This document shows, piece after piece, positions 18,344-26,059 of a stretch of 64,000 nucleotides of DNA (positions are counted from its first letter, which is position 1; the number at the start of each line of letters is the position of its first letter). Source of the stretch: Ruminiclostridium sufflavum DSM 19573 (GTDB taxonomy: Bacteria > Bacillota > Clostridia > Acetivibrionales > DSM-1351); the NCBI RefSeq assembly GCF_003208175.1, contig NZ_QKMR01000013.1, positions 79,617-143,616 on the forward strand, in the 5' to 3' direction. Below the pieces are notes generated by a model. The model did no database searches. It had not been told where the DNA came from and saw only the letters and a list, made by a program, of their open reading frames with translations. A program made the translations under genes and the position numbers.

Positions 18344-19006
18344 ATGGAAATTAAAGTTATGAAAAACATAATGCATGCAAATCAAAAGCTTGCCCAAGAG
18401 AACAGAGCCTATTTTCGTTCAAAAGGTATTAAAGCAGTAAATATAATGGCTTCACCTGGCTCGGGCAAAACAAGCACTATTCTGAAATTGATTGATGCTT
18501 TTGGCGATAAGGCTCATGTGGCAGTTGTGGAAGGCGATATTGCTTCAAGCATTGATGCGGAAAAAATAGATAAGCTTGGTAATCCTGTAATTCAGATTAA
18601 TACAGGAGGAGGCTGTCATCTGGATGCCAATATGATAAAAAGCGCTGTCGAAAGTCTTGCTCTGAAAGACGGAGCTATACTGTTTATTGAGAATGTGGGG
18701 AATCTTGTATGCCCTTCCTCCTTTGACCTGGGTGAGGGAATAAAAATGGTTATTGCCAGTGTTCCTGAGGGGCATGATAAACCTTACAAGTATACCTCAA
18801 TGTTTGAGGCAGCAGACATTGTGGTTCTTAACAAAATGGACTTAATGCCTTATATAGATTTTGACAGAGACAGCTTTTACAAGGGTGTTAAAGCATTAAA
18901 TGAGAAGGCTGAAATTATTGAAGTATCATGTAAAACAGGAGAAGGCATAGAAAGGCTTGCGCAGTGGATGCTCACCACGCAAGTATCTCATAACCGCTTT
19001 TTGTAA
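18344..19006 (+). CDS. hypB: Hydrogenase maturation GTPase HypB
   Basis: A SIMIBI-class GTPase working with HypA in nickel insertion. The P-loop ASPGSGKTST (about residues 37-46), the switch region VVEGDIASSIDAEKI, the metal-site motif GGGCHLDANMI and VLNKMDLM (base specificity) are intact. It lacks the N-terminal His-rich nickel store seen in some species; at 220 residues it is the short form. AGGAGG precedes the ATG. The other maturation genes (hypC-F) are not in the window. Its last 35 bases overlap the 3' end of the convergent map gene. Confidence 0.96.
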   Translation: MEIKVMKNIMHANQKLAQENRAYFRSKGIKAVNIMASPGSGKTSTILKLIDAFGDKAHVAVVEGDIASSIDAEKIDKLGNPVIQINTGGGCHLDANMIKSAVESLALKDGAILFIENVGNLVCPSSFDLGEGIKMVIASVPEGHDKPYKYTSMFEAADIVVLNKMDLMPYIDFDRDSFYKGVKALNEKAEIIEVSCKTGEGIERLAQWMLTTQVSHNRFL

Positions 19007-19784
19007 CGGCTATTGTGTATTCCCATTGGGCAGACAGAGAACCGTCTCTTGTAGTTACAGTCCAATTGTCTTTTGCTACTTTTACAGAGTACCCTCCTTC
19101 ATTAATCATGGGCTCAATAGTAAATACCATACCGGGAAGCATAAGGACCCCCTTATTACGTTTGGCAAAGTGGTCTATATGGGGGTCTTCATGGAATTTG
19201 AGCCCAACTCCGTGCCCTCCCAAATCCCTTACTACCGTATAGCCTCTCTGGTTTGCAAACGGTTCAATTGCACGCCCGATTTCGTTTATGGATTTAAAGG
19301 GCTTCACTTGCTTAGTTCCGATATCAAGACATTCCTTTGTTGTTTCAACTAAAGCTTTCGCGGCTGGTGTAACATCGCCTATCATGCACATTCTGCTGGC
19401 ATCGGAAAAGTATCCGTTAAGTATGGTGGAAACATCAACATTGACAATGTCTCCGGACTTTAATACTGTTTTGTTATCAGGTATGCCGTGGCACACTACC
19501 TCGTTTATCGAGAGGCATACACTTTTTGGGAAGCCCATGTAATTAAGCGGAGCAGGAATAGCATTGCGGGAAATCGTATAATCATATACAATTTTATCAA
19601 CCTCTGCCGTTGTCATACCTTCTTTTATTTCCTTTTCAACTAAATCCAATATTTGAGTGGTTATTTTTGCGCTCTCACGTATTCCTTCAATTTGTTCGGG
19701 AGTCTTAAGCAAGGATGGATGCGGAATGATATATCCATTGGATTTAAATTCTTGTAACATTTGTTCCGTTTCATTTTGTGACAC
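18972..19784 (-). CDS. map: Methionine aminopeptidase, type I
   Basis: Removes initiator Met from nascent proteins. The pita-bread fold ligands are visible: GDIVNVDVSTILNGYFSDASRM (two Asp), GHGVGLKFHEDPHI (His), FTIEPMIN (Glu), and the final Glu in SAQWEYTIAV. GTG 19784 is the best start because AAGGAAGTG sits just before it. The frame continues upstream to 19886, but that part translates a family A repeat. The protein would be 270 residues with a short N-terminal extension before HPSLLKTPEQIEGIR. It converges on and overlaps hypB by 35 bases. Confidence 0.93.
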   Translation of the reverse strand: MSQNETEQMLQEFKSNGYIIPHPSLLKTPEQIEGIRESAKITTQILDLVEKEIKEGMTTAEVDKIVYDYTISRNAIPAPLNYMGFPKSVCLSINEVVCHGIPDNKTVLKSGDIVNVDVSTILNGYFSDASRMCMIGDVTPAAKALVETTKECLDIGTKQVKPFKSINEIGRAIEPFANQRGYTVVRDLGGHGVGLKFHEDPHIDHFAKRNKGVLMLPGMVFTIEPMINEGGYSVKVAKDNWTVTTRDGSLSAQWEYTIAVTKSGYEILAW

Positions 19785-19812
19785 AATAAACACTTCCTTG
19801 TTAAAATTTTTA

Positions 19813-19867
19813 CTAAAGTCAATATGGTTCAAGCCTTCTCTGTCCAGTTGATAGCAATTGACTTTTC
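19813..19867. repeat. Dispersed repeat family A, short full copy (A3)
   Basis: Both termini are present: AAAGTCAATATGGTTCAAGC and TTGATAGCAATTGACTTTT, only 55 bases in all. It lies just upstream of the map start and is open in the map frame, which makes a falsely longer map call possible. Confidence 0.8.
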
Positions 19868-19963
19868 CCAGGCTTAGTAATTGCAATATCAGCTATAGCT
19901 GATATATGTATATGCAGTACCGGCTTGCCAACATGCGCTGCATATCTCCGGTAATATGTATAA

Positions 19964-21097
19964 TTAATTTATTTCTACAAGAGCAACTGTTATATCATCC
20001 TTGATATCATTAGGATTACTGCTGTTTGAAAAAGAAACTGCGCTGTCGATTAATTTTGCAAGTTTCTGTGCCGGAGGAAGCTCTGAGTCCATAATATGAT
20101 TAACTAATCGCTCTTCACCAAATTGGTGATTATAGGCATCTCTGATTTCTATTATACCGTCAGTATAAAGGAATATACTGTCATTAGGCTCAAGCTTGAC
20201 AGTATGCTCGCAATAATCCGGATTCTCCACCCAATTACTGATTGGAATACCGGAGGCTCTGAGTATCTGGAAGTCAGATTTTCTAAAGATTACAGGACAT
20301 ACATTCAATCCGGCATTAGAGTAAGTAATGGTATTCTTTTCCGTATTTATAACTATATAAAAAATTGCTATGTATAGCTCACTAAAAAATTTGTTGCTGT
20401 TATAGCTGGCATACAGCCGCTCTAAAGCTTTAGAAGGTGATAATTGTGACCTGTCAAGAGCAGTGTTTAAAAACATAGTTAACATAGATGCAGCCACGCC
20501 ATGTCCGGAAACATCAGCTATGTACAGCCCAAGGTGCTTGTCATCTATTCTGAAGATATCCAAAAAGTCTCCTCCCAGTGTTTCACAGGGCCTGTAAATG
20601 TAATTAAAGTGAACATTATCAAAATCAATCGTATTTTGTGGAAGAAGGCTGAGCTGCAATCTCTTTGCCATTGATAAATCTTCTTTTAATTTTTCATTTT
20701 GACTTTTTATCTTTTGGCTCATTTTTTTTAGTTCGGTTATATCATGCAGAACTTCTATAACAGCATCTTCTGATATACTATCAACGCCCTTAAAGGGTGA
20801 GCTGGTCACAGAAAAGGTATGTCCGTTTATCACTTCCTCTTTGCGTCTGGACCGATTCGGAAGATTACTCCTGGAAATACAATTGTAGCAAGGAGCTGTT
20901 CTGCCTAAAACCTCATAACATTTTTGACCGACAATATCCATGCCAATCGAATCACGCATTGACTTGTTTACGAAAATTATATTATCATGCTTGTCTATCA
21001 CACGAACCCAATCAGGCATTCCGTCAATCACTTCTTCTATAAAGGTACAAGCAGACGGACCAATCTTTTTTCTAAGCTTGTATGGCAAAATTATCAA
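19964..21097 (-). CDS. PAS-domain PP2C-type (SpoIIE/RsbU) serine phosphatase
   Basis: The N-terminal third is a PAS sensor (VIDGMPDWVRVIDKHDNIIFVN..., about residues 20-125) with a Cys pair CYEVLGRTAPCYNC that may bind metal or sense redox. A short coiled coil (about 130-155) follows, then the SpoIIE-type phosphatase (about 170-377). Its metal-binding aspartates appear in GGDFLDIF, YIADVSGHGVAASML, FLYTDGI and DIKDDITVALVE. Such proteins dephosphorylate anti-anti-sigma factors, but no such partner is next to it. Initiation may be at TTG 21097 or, better spaced from GGAAGG, TTG 21088. It is monocistronic. Confidence 0.88.
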   Translation of the reverse strand: MIILPYKLRKKIGPSACTFIEEVIDGMPDWVRVIDKHDNIIFVNKSMRDSIGMDIVGQKCYEVLGRTAPCYNCISRSNLPNRSRRKEEVINGHTFSVTSSPFKGVDSISEDAVIEVLHDITELKKMSQKIKSQNEKLKEDLSMAKRLQLSLLPQNTIDFDNVHFNYIYRPCETLGGDFLDIFRIDDKHLGLYIADVSGHGVAASMLTMFLNTALDRSQLSPSKALERLYASYNSNKFFSELYIAIFYIVINTEKNTITYSNAGLNVCPVIFRKSDFQILRASGIPISNWVENPDYCEHTVKLEPNDSIFLYTDGIIEIRDAYNHQFGEERLVNHIMDSELPPAQKLAKLIDSAVSFSNSSNPNDIKDDITVALVEIN

Positions 21098-21298
21098 CCC
21101 TTCCAGTATGAATATATTTTAAATTGCAACATACATAATAATGAGAACTAAAATAACTGGACTAACTATATTGTAACATAGTTATTTTTATTTAAAAGTG
21201 ACTTGCAATGAAAATTATAATATATACAAAAATTGTAAATACTATAAAAGTGAAACTTAAGCAATATAGCAAAAATAAAGTATTGGCGGTGAAATGGA

Positions 21299-21907
21299 AT
21301 GAGTTTTGAAGAAAAGGCTTCTAACTTAACGTATATTGATGCAATGAGCGTAAATGCCTTTGCATTGTTCTCTGAAGCTCTGTATAAGACTATTACTTTC
21401 TGCAGAACAGAAAAATACAGTGACATAGTTTTTGTGTGCATAGGCTCAGACCGCTCAACAGGTGACAGTCTGGGACCTATTATAGGACATAAGCTTAGAG
21501 AAATGAAATATTGCAATGTACATGTATTTGGGAATTTGGAAAATCCGGTTCATGCAAAAAATTTGTGCGAAACGACAAATTATATTCTGGAAAGGTTTGA
21601 AATGCCATTTATTATTGCAATAGATGCATCCTTGGGGAAAATGGAGCATGTAGGTCATATTACAGTTGGTAAAGGTGCTCTGAAGCCCGGTTCGGCAGTT
21701 AATAAAGACTTACAGCCAATAGGCAATATGCATATAACGGGAATAGTTAATTTTAGCGGGTTTATGGACTTTTTAACTCTCCAGAATACGAGATTGGGCA
21801 CTGTTATGAAAATAGCGGATATCATTTCTAGCGGTATAAGATATACCATCTGGAGAATACAGCGAGATGATATTAAAAGAAGTATTTCTTCGGTAGAATC
21901 AATTTAG
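21299..21907 (+). CDS. yyaC: YyaC-type putative spore protease
   Basis: A 202-residue member of the YyaC sporulation family, related in fold to the HybD hydrogenase maturation proteases. Signatures are VFVCIGSDRSTGDSLGPIIGHKL (about residues 41-65), GNLENPVHAKNL, IIAIDASLGK (Asp in the position of a HybD metal ligand) and the Gly-rich GALKPGSAVNKDLQPIGN. The likely role is in the spore or mother cell. Despite the fold kinship it need not act on EchE, which lacks a cleavable tail. It is transcribed alone. Confidence 0.9.
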   Translation: MSFEEKASNLTYIDAMSVNAFALFSEALYKTITFCRTEKYSDIVFVCIGSDRSTGDSLGPIIGHKLREMKYCNVHVFGNLENPVHAKNLCETTNYILERFEMPFIIAIDASLGKMEHVGHITVGKGALKPGSAVNKDLQPIGNMHITGIVNFSGFMDFLTLQNTRLGTVMKIADIISSGIRYTIWRIQRDDIKRSISSVESI

Positions 21908-22046
21908 TTTCAAACTTTAATTTTAAATTCAGACTTTTTAAAATATCAGCCTTATAATATAGTATAATACTAATTGTTCTGAAGCATTATACAAGCTCTC
22001 GGAAAGCAGCTGCATTAAGTGCTGGGATATTTGCAATGTTAATTAA

Positions 22047-22168
22047 TTTTGCCTGAGATTTGGCGTGGAGGTTAGCTGTAAAAAGTGTGGAGGGTGTGAG
22101 AGAAGAATTGCGTACCTCCACGGATGCTTTTAATATTAATTTGCCAAAAATTTGGCGTGGAGGTTATT
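22047..22168 (+). repeat. Dispersed repeat family B, two units (B3), supplies ribosome site
   Basis: TTTGCC...GGCGTGGAGGTTAGC (22048-22075) and TTTGCCAAAAATTTGGCGTG-GAGGTTATT (22140-22168) flank about 65 bases whose core differs from B1/B5. A GTGGAGG/CCTCCAC pair in the core could mask the first GGAGG. The second unit ends at ATG 22169. Confidence 0.8.
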
Positions 22169-22684
22169 ATGTATACTAAACGTAAAGGAACTATGATTGT
22201 AGGTTTAGTGCTTATTTTATTGGGCATTCTTTATTTCCTGGACAGTACAGGTATTTTTGAAATTTATTTTGATATCTTTGATATTGGATTCATTTTTTCT
22301 CATTTTTGGCCTATGATTCTTATTATTATGGGATTGACCTTTCAGTATTCATATTTTTCGGCTAAAACCAATGATGCCGGAGTACTTGTTCCGGGAGGAA
22401 TACTTTTGGTTAGTGGTCTTACCTGTCAGCTTTCATCCTTATTCGGTTTGTGGGGATATTTATGGCCCGGGTTTATTTTTGCGGTGGCTGTAGGATTGTT
22501 TGAGCTGTACATTTTTGGGGCGAGGGAGAAGGGTCTGTTAATACCTGTTTTTATTTTGAGCGGGTTATCTCTGATATTCTTTTTTATGCAGTTAGGCAGG
22601 GCATCATTTTTACAAACATATTTTATTCCGTTAATATTGATATTAGGAGGCCTGCTTATAGTTGTCAGGAACCGGAGGATTTAG
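22169..22684 (+). CDS. Small membrane protein with LiaI/LiaF-like (DUF5668-type) segments
   Basis: A 171-residue protein of four or more hydrophobic segments. The N-terminal pattern KRKGTMIVGLVLILLGILYFL...FWPMILIIMGL matches the transmembrane unit found in LiaI/LiaF-type cell-envelope stress proteins and anti-sigma partners. It lacks the C-terminal extracytoplasmic LiaF domain. The start is ATG 22169, directly after the family B repeat; the upstream in-frame ATG at 22124 lies in the repeat. Function not known. Confidence 0.75.
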   Translation: MYTKRKGTMIVGLVLILLGILYFLDSTGIFEIYFDIFDIGFIFSHFWPMILIIMGLTFQYSYFSAKTNDAGVLVPGGILLVSGLTCQLSSLFGLWGYLWPGFIFAVAVGLFELYIFGAREKGLLIPVFILSGLSLIFFFMQLGRASFLQTYFIPLILILGGLLIVVRNRRI

Positions 22685-22746
22685 CCTGAAAAAAATAATA
22701 CCTTTTTGCGCCTCTGATGCATAGAATATATTATTATAGTATTCAT

Positions 22747-22852
22747 AAATCAATTGCGGTTGATGCCTTCCGTATTATTCATAAAATGCTTCAGCAACAG
22801 GCTATTGCCTTAACCGGATTATAATGGTATTCATCGCCAGTAATTGACTTGG
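22747..22852. repeat. Dispersed repeat family A, full copy (A4)
   Basis: Left AAATCAATTGCGGTTGATGC and right CGCCAGTAATTGACTT enclose about 70 bases. It ends just before the ribosome site of the next small gene. Confidence 0.7.
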
Positions 22853-22867
22853 CAGAGGTGTATGTAT

Positions 22868-23083
22868 ATGAATAAAAGTGAGGATATAAAAACAAGGCTG
22901 GAAGATATTAAAAGCTATATGTATGACGAAATTCACCGGTTGATGCAGGATAATCAGGAACTTAACGCCACAATAAGAAAAACGGAATTAGATGACAGAC
23001 TTCAGAAATTTAAGCCATCAAAACATAAAGCGGCATATAAAAAAAATGATAAGAATTTGAGAAGAAGATGTTATCTGAGATAA
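22868..23083 (+). CDS. Small charged coiled-coil protein, unknown
   Basis: A 71-residue, highly charged, helical protein (acidic first half, Lys/Arg-rich end KKNDKNLRRRCYLR). It has no recognised family. ATG 22868 is preceded at 7 bases by AGAGGTG; ATG 22862 is too close. It lies directly downstream of repeat A4 and upstream of rubredoxin. It could be a genuine small clostridial gene or a fortuitous frame. Confidence 0.5.
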   Translation: MNKSEDIKTRLEDIKSYMYDEIHRLMQDNQELNATIRKTELDDRLQKFKPSKHKAAYKKNDKNLRRRCYLR

Positions 23084-23163
23084 AAAGTGGGAATATATAT
23101 ATTAAATAAGTGTCGATAGTATTTCGGCACTATAATAAACTAACTTACAAGGAGAAAATAAAA

Positions 23164-23322
23164 ATGGATAAATACGTTTGCACTGTTTGCGGTTATATTT
23201 ATGATCCTGCAGAGGGAGATCCTGATAGTGGAATAGCGCCGGGTACTGCATTCGAGGATATTCCTGATAATTGGGTATGTCCGGTATGCGGAGTTGACAA
23301 ATCTTCATTTGAAAAAGAATAG
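23164..23322 (+). CDS. Rubredoxin
   Basis: A 52-residue electron carrier with a single Fe(Cys)4 centre: CTVCGY near residue 6 and CPVCGV near residue 39, plus the family core [26 protein letters not shown]. It typically supplies electrons to superoxide reductase or flavodiiron proteins in anaerobes. ATG 23164 follows AAGGAGAA. It is monocistronic with its own terminator. Confidence 0.98.
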   Translation: MDKYVCTVCGYIYDPAEGDPDSGIAPGTAFEDIPDNWVCPVCGVDKSSFEKE

Positions 23323-23340
23323 TTTTGATACACGACTGAA

Positions 23341-23374
23341 AACGGTTTTTCTGATTATAGGAAAGCCGTTTTTT
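23341..23374 (+). terminator. Terminator of the rubredoxin gene
   Basis: AACGGTTTTTC pairs with GGAAAGCCGTT and is followed by TTTT. It begins 18 bases after the stop. Confidence 0.85.
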
Positions 23375-23460
23375 GTGGTACTGGAGGGAAATTTTTATTG
23401 CTTATATCACTGGAAATTATATTATTTGCTGGTTCAGCAAGCTGAAGGGGTGAAATTTTG

Positions 23461-24177
23461 ATGATTAAAAAAAAGCCTGTTATTGGAATTACAGCAGCCC
23501 ATGATTTTGAAAAGGATACCAGCTCGTTAAAGGGTGATTATTATGAGGCCATAACACAATGCGGCGCAGTGCCGGTACTGATTCCTGCTACGGAAGAGAA
23601 AGCCGTGTGGGCTGAATATTTACACATAAGCGATGGAATTATATTTTCGGGAGGCCCGGATGTTGATGCTGTTTATTTCGGTAAAGGCAACATGCCATAT
23701 GCAAATGAAATATCTCCGGTTCGTGACAGTATGGAAATTTTTATTGCTAAGCAGGCTTTAGCAGCAGATAAGCCGGTTCTAGGCATTTGCAGGGGAATAC
23801 AGATAATAAATATTGCAGCAGGCGGCAGAATTTTTCAGGATATCTACGCAGAAAATGCAGCTGATAAGCAGCTTTTGAAGCACAGTCAACAGGCGCCGAG
23901 ATGGTTCCAAATACATAATATTAATATTTTAGGAGGGACTATCCTGCACAATGTATTTGGAGAAGATGCCTTGAGAGTTAATTCCTTTCATCATCAGGCT
24001 GTCAGCAAAATAGCACCCGGATTCACTATTAATGCATATGCAGATGATGGGATTATTGAAGCGATAAGCCATGAAGGTAAAAAGTTCGCTTTAGGAGTTC
24101 AGTGGCATCCGGAAAATTTGTGGAGAAAAGATTGCATACATTTAAAGTTATTTGAAAGGCTCGTTTCTGTGTGCTAA
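23461..24177 (+). CDS. Gamma-glutamyl-gamma-aminobutyrate hydrolase family protein (peptidase C26)
   Basis: A class I glutamine-amidotransferase-like hydrolase of 238 residues. Catalytic residues are visible: nucleophile Cys in GICRGIQ, His and Glu in QWHPEN, and the oxyanion segment FSGGPDVD. The PuuD-like family cleaves gamma-glutamyl amides, for example in putrescine degradation. No other putrescine genes are nearby, so the substrate is open. ATG 23461 follows GAAGGGG; it is monocistronic. Confidence 0.92.
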   Translation: MIKKKPVIGITAAHDFEKDTSSLKGDYYEAITQCGAVPVLIPATEEKAVWAEYLHISDGIIFSGGPDVDAVYFGKGNMPYANEISPVRDSMEIFIAKQALAADKPVLGICRGIQIINIAAGGRIFQDIYAENAADKQLLKHSQQAPRWFQIHNINILGGTILHNVFGEDALRVNSFHHQAVSKIAPGFTINAYADDGIIEAISHEGKKFALGVQWHPENLWRKDCIHLKLFERLVSVC

Positions 24178-24278
24178 AATACATTTAAATACATGCTTAA
24201 AATAAAATTAAATTTATATAATTTTTTAATGTTTTATGCAGCTTAAAAATGTAACAGTCGAAAACAGGAGGTATAACA

Positions 24279-25115
24279 ATGCTTAATAAGCTTGAAAATG
24301 TATTGAGTGATTCGCTTGGTGCTTTCTCCGGCCCGGTAATGAGAATTTTTGAAATCTTGTTAACATTTATTATCGCCGGAATTATTATTAAAGTCGGTAA
24401 ATTTCTAATTAAAAAGTTCTTTGATAAACAGAAGGAGTTTAAATTCAAGCTGGATGAAAAGAGGCTTGACACCATGTGCACCTTGTTAATTAGCGTATTT
24501 AAATATGCTGTATATATATGTGCAGTTATCGTAAGCTTATCTGATATTCTGGACTTAAAGGCAGTTCTTGCAGCGGCAGGGGTGGGAGGTGTTGCAATAG
24601 GCTTAGGGGCTCAAAGCCTTATAAAGGATACCATATCCGGTTTTTTTATACTTCTTGAGGATCAATTTGCTGTAGGTGACTTGATTACTATTGACGATAT
24701 GACAGGAACAGTTGAACGTATGGAGCTCAGAGTCACCAGACTGAAAAACTATACAGGGGATTTATATATTATTCCTAATGGTGAGATAAAAAAAGTAACA
24801 AACCATACAAGAGATAACAAAATGGTTATTGTTGATATTCCGGTGGCTTATTCAAGTAATATTGCCAAGGTAAGTGAAATAGCACAAGGAGTATGTGAGG
24901 AGATAAAAGGCGAATTCTCGGTATTTACTGAGGAGCCTGCAGTTTTAGGTATTACGGATTTAGGCAATAATAATTTTAATTTGAGAATAACAGCAAAAAC
25001 TCTTCCAAACGAACAATGGGCAGTAGAACGACGTATTAGAATTAAGATAAAAGAGGAGTTTGAGACAAACAGATTGGAGTTTTATGATAAAGCAGCTGTA
25101 TTAAAGCAGCAATGA
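24279..25115 (+). CDS. mscS: Small-conductance mechanosensitive channel, MscS family
   Basis: A 278-residue channel that opens under membrane tension to release osmolytes. It has three predicted helices; the third is the Gly/Ala-rich pore helix VLAAAGVGGVAIGLGAQSLIKDTISG (about residues 90-115), followed by the beta domain FFILLEDQFAVGDLITIDDMTGTVE and YIIPNGEIKKVTN, and a cytoplasmic alpha/beta end. This size and layout are standard. ACAGGAGGT precedes the ATG. It precedes a small DUF951 gene by 53 bases, an arrangement common in clostridia. Confidence 0.95.
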   Translation: MLNKLENVLSDSLGAFSGPVMRIFEILLTFIIAGIIIKVGKFLIKKFFDKQKEFKFKLDEKRLDTMCTLLISVFKYAVYICAVIVSLSDILDLKAVLAAAGVGGVAIGLGAQSLIKDTISGFFILLEDQFAVGDLITIDDMTGTVERMELRVTRLKNYTGDLYIIPNGEIKKVTNHTRDNKMVIVDIPVAYSSNIAKVSEIAQGVCEEIKGEFSVFTEEPAVLGITDLGNNNFNLRITAKTLPNEQWAVERRIRIKIKEEFETNRLEFYDKAAVLKQQ

Positions 25116-25168
25116 GTATTATAAATTACTAATAATAATTGCCGTCATCAGATGGTGAGGAGGGAAAA

Positions 25169-25372
25169 ATGCCTGATAGATATGCTTTGGGAGATATAGT
25201 AGAGATGAAAAAGCAGCATCCTTGCGGCAGCAGGCAATGGGAAGTAATTCGCACAGGGGCTGATTTCAGAATAAAATGCGTTGGCTGCGGGCATCAGGTG
25301 ATGCTTGCCAGAACTAAATTTGAAAAGAGTGTTAAAAAAATTATTAAGTCCAATTTGATAGACGAAAAATGA
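25169..25372 (+). CDS. DUF951 family small protein
   Basis: A 67-residue conserved Firmicute protein with the family pattern YALGDIVEMKKQHPCGSRQWEVIRTGADFRIKCVGCG. Its three cysteines (CGS, CVGC) suggest a small zinc site, and a basic C-terminus follows. It is often encoded next to mscS-like and chromosome-partition genes. ATG 25169 follows GAGGAGG; the frame upstream is ribosome-site sequence. Function unknown. Confidence 0.9.
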   Translation: MPDRYALGDIVEMKKQHPCGSRQWEVIRTGADFRIKCVGCGHQVMLARTKFEKSVKKIIKSNLIDEK

Positions 25373-25456
25373 AATTTTAAGATGACTTTCATTATAGTAT
25401 AATTTTACAGTTAAGTGTATAATAGATACTATTTTGGGAACACTTAGTAATATAAC

Positions 25457-25612
25457 TAAAGCCAGTTACGCTTCAAGCTTTCATATGATAAATATCGGGA
25501 AGGTGAGATACAGCTGAAAAAATATGTTACCTCCGCAAGAATAATTCTATTATGCTAAGCCGGATGCGGAGGTTAGCCTCAAAACCCAGACTATCAGCTG
25601 ATAGTAATTGAT
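25457..25612. repeat. Composite repeat: family A ends around a degenerate family B unit (A5/B4)
   Basis: The left end AAAGCCAGTTACGCTTCAAG is a diverged family A terminus and the right end CAGCTGATAGTAATTGATTTT is a clear one. Between them is TGCTAAGCCGGATGCGGAGG-TTAGC, a diverged family B unit. It fills the gap before the 97-residue gene. Confidence 0.6.
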
Positions 25613-25637
25613 TTTCGATTATTACTAGGAGGATTAA

Positions 25638-25931
25638 ATGGAAGAGCTTAAAAAGACATCACCATCACAAAAGTTTGAAAATCTTATTAAGAATTATCTT
25701 CATCAGGGAAAAGAAAAACTGGAAAATGATTTGGTGGGAACAAGAGAAGCAATCAAACTTATTGCAAAGGACAAAACCAAGAATTTTATGCGTACCATGG
25801 ACTTTGGATTGAGTGAAGAGGAGAGAAATTGTTTGCATCAATTGATTATAACAAGTATGTATCAATCCTTTTGCTATGGCTACGGCATAGGGAAAATAGA
25901 AGGCGAAACTAAGCAAAAAGTCCGTTTGTAG
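25638..25931 (+). CDS. Conserved-looking small helical protein, unknown
   Basis: A 97-residue, mostly helical, soluble protein with a Lys/Glu-rich first half and a segment CLHQLIITSMYQSFCYGYGIGKIEGE near the C-terminus. I do not recognise the family. A strong AGGAGG lies 7 bases before the ATG, and base composition matches neighbours, so it is probably real. It ends near a strong hairpin shared with the convergent ABC transporter gene. Confidence 0.7.
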   Translation: MEELKKTSPSQKFENLIKNYLHQGKEKLENDLVGTREAIKLIAKDKTKNFMRTMDFGLSEEERNCLHQLIITSMYQSFCYGYGIGKIEGETKQKVRL

Positions 25932-25999
25932 GCAAGCATGTATAATGCACGTCTACATCTGTTATAAAAGACTTGAATACAAAAGGTTTTATACGGGAC

Positions 26000-26037
26000 G
26001 CCACTAATACTCCTGCATATATAAGCAGGAGATAGTG
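26000..26037. terminator. Strong hairpin between convergent genes, likely bidirectional terminator
   Basis: CCACTAATACTCCTGC pairs almost fully with GCAGGAGATAGTGG around ATATATAA. A T-rich stretch follows on the plus side only after six bases, so termination strength is uncertain. Confidence 0.6.
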
Positions 26038-26059
26038 GTGATTTATTTTTTTATAACCT

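Noticed and set aside
21299..21907. YyaC homologue as the hydrogenase maturation protease for EchE
   Set aside because: EchE ends three residues after its last nickel ligand, leaving no tail to cleave; the sequence fits the sporulation YyaC group.
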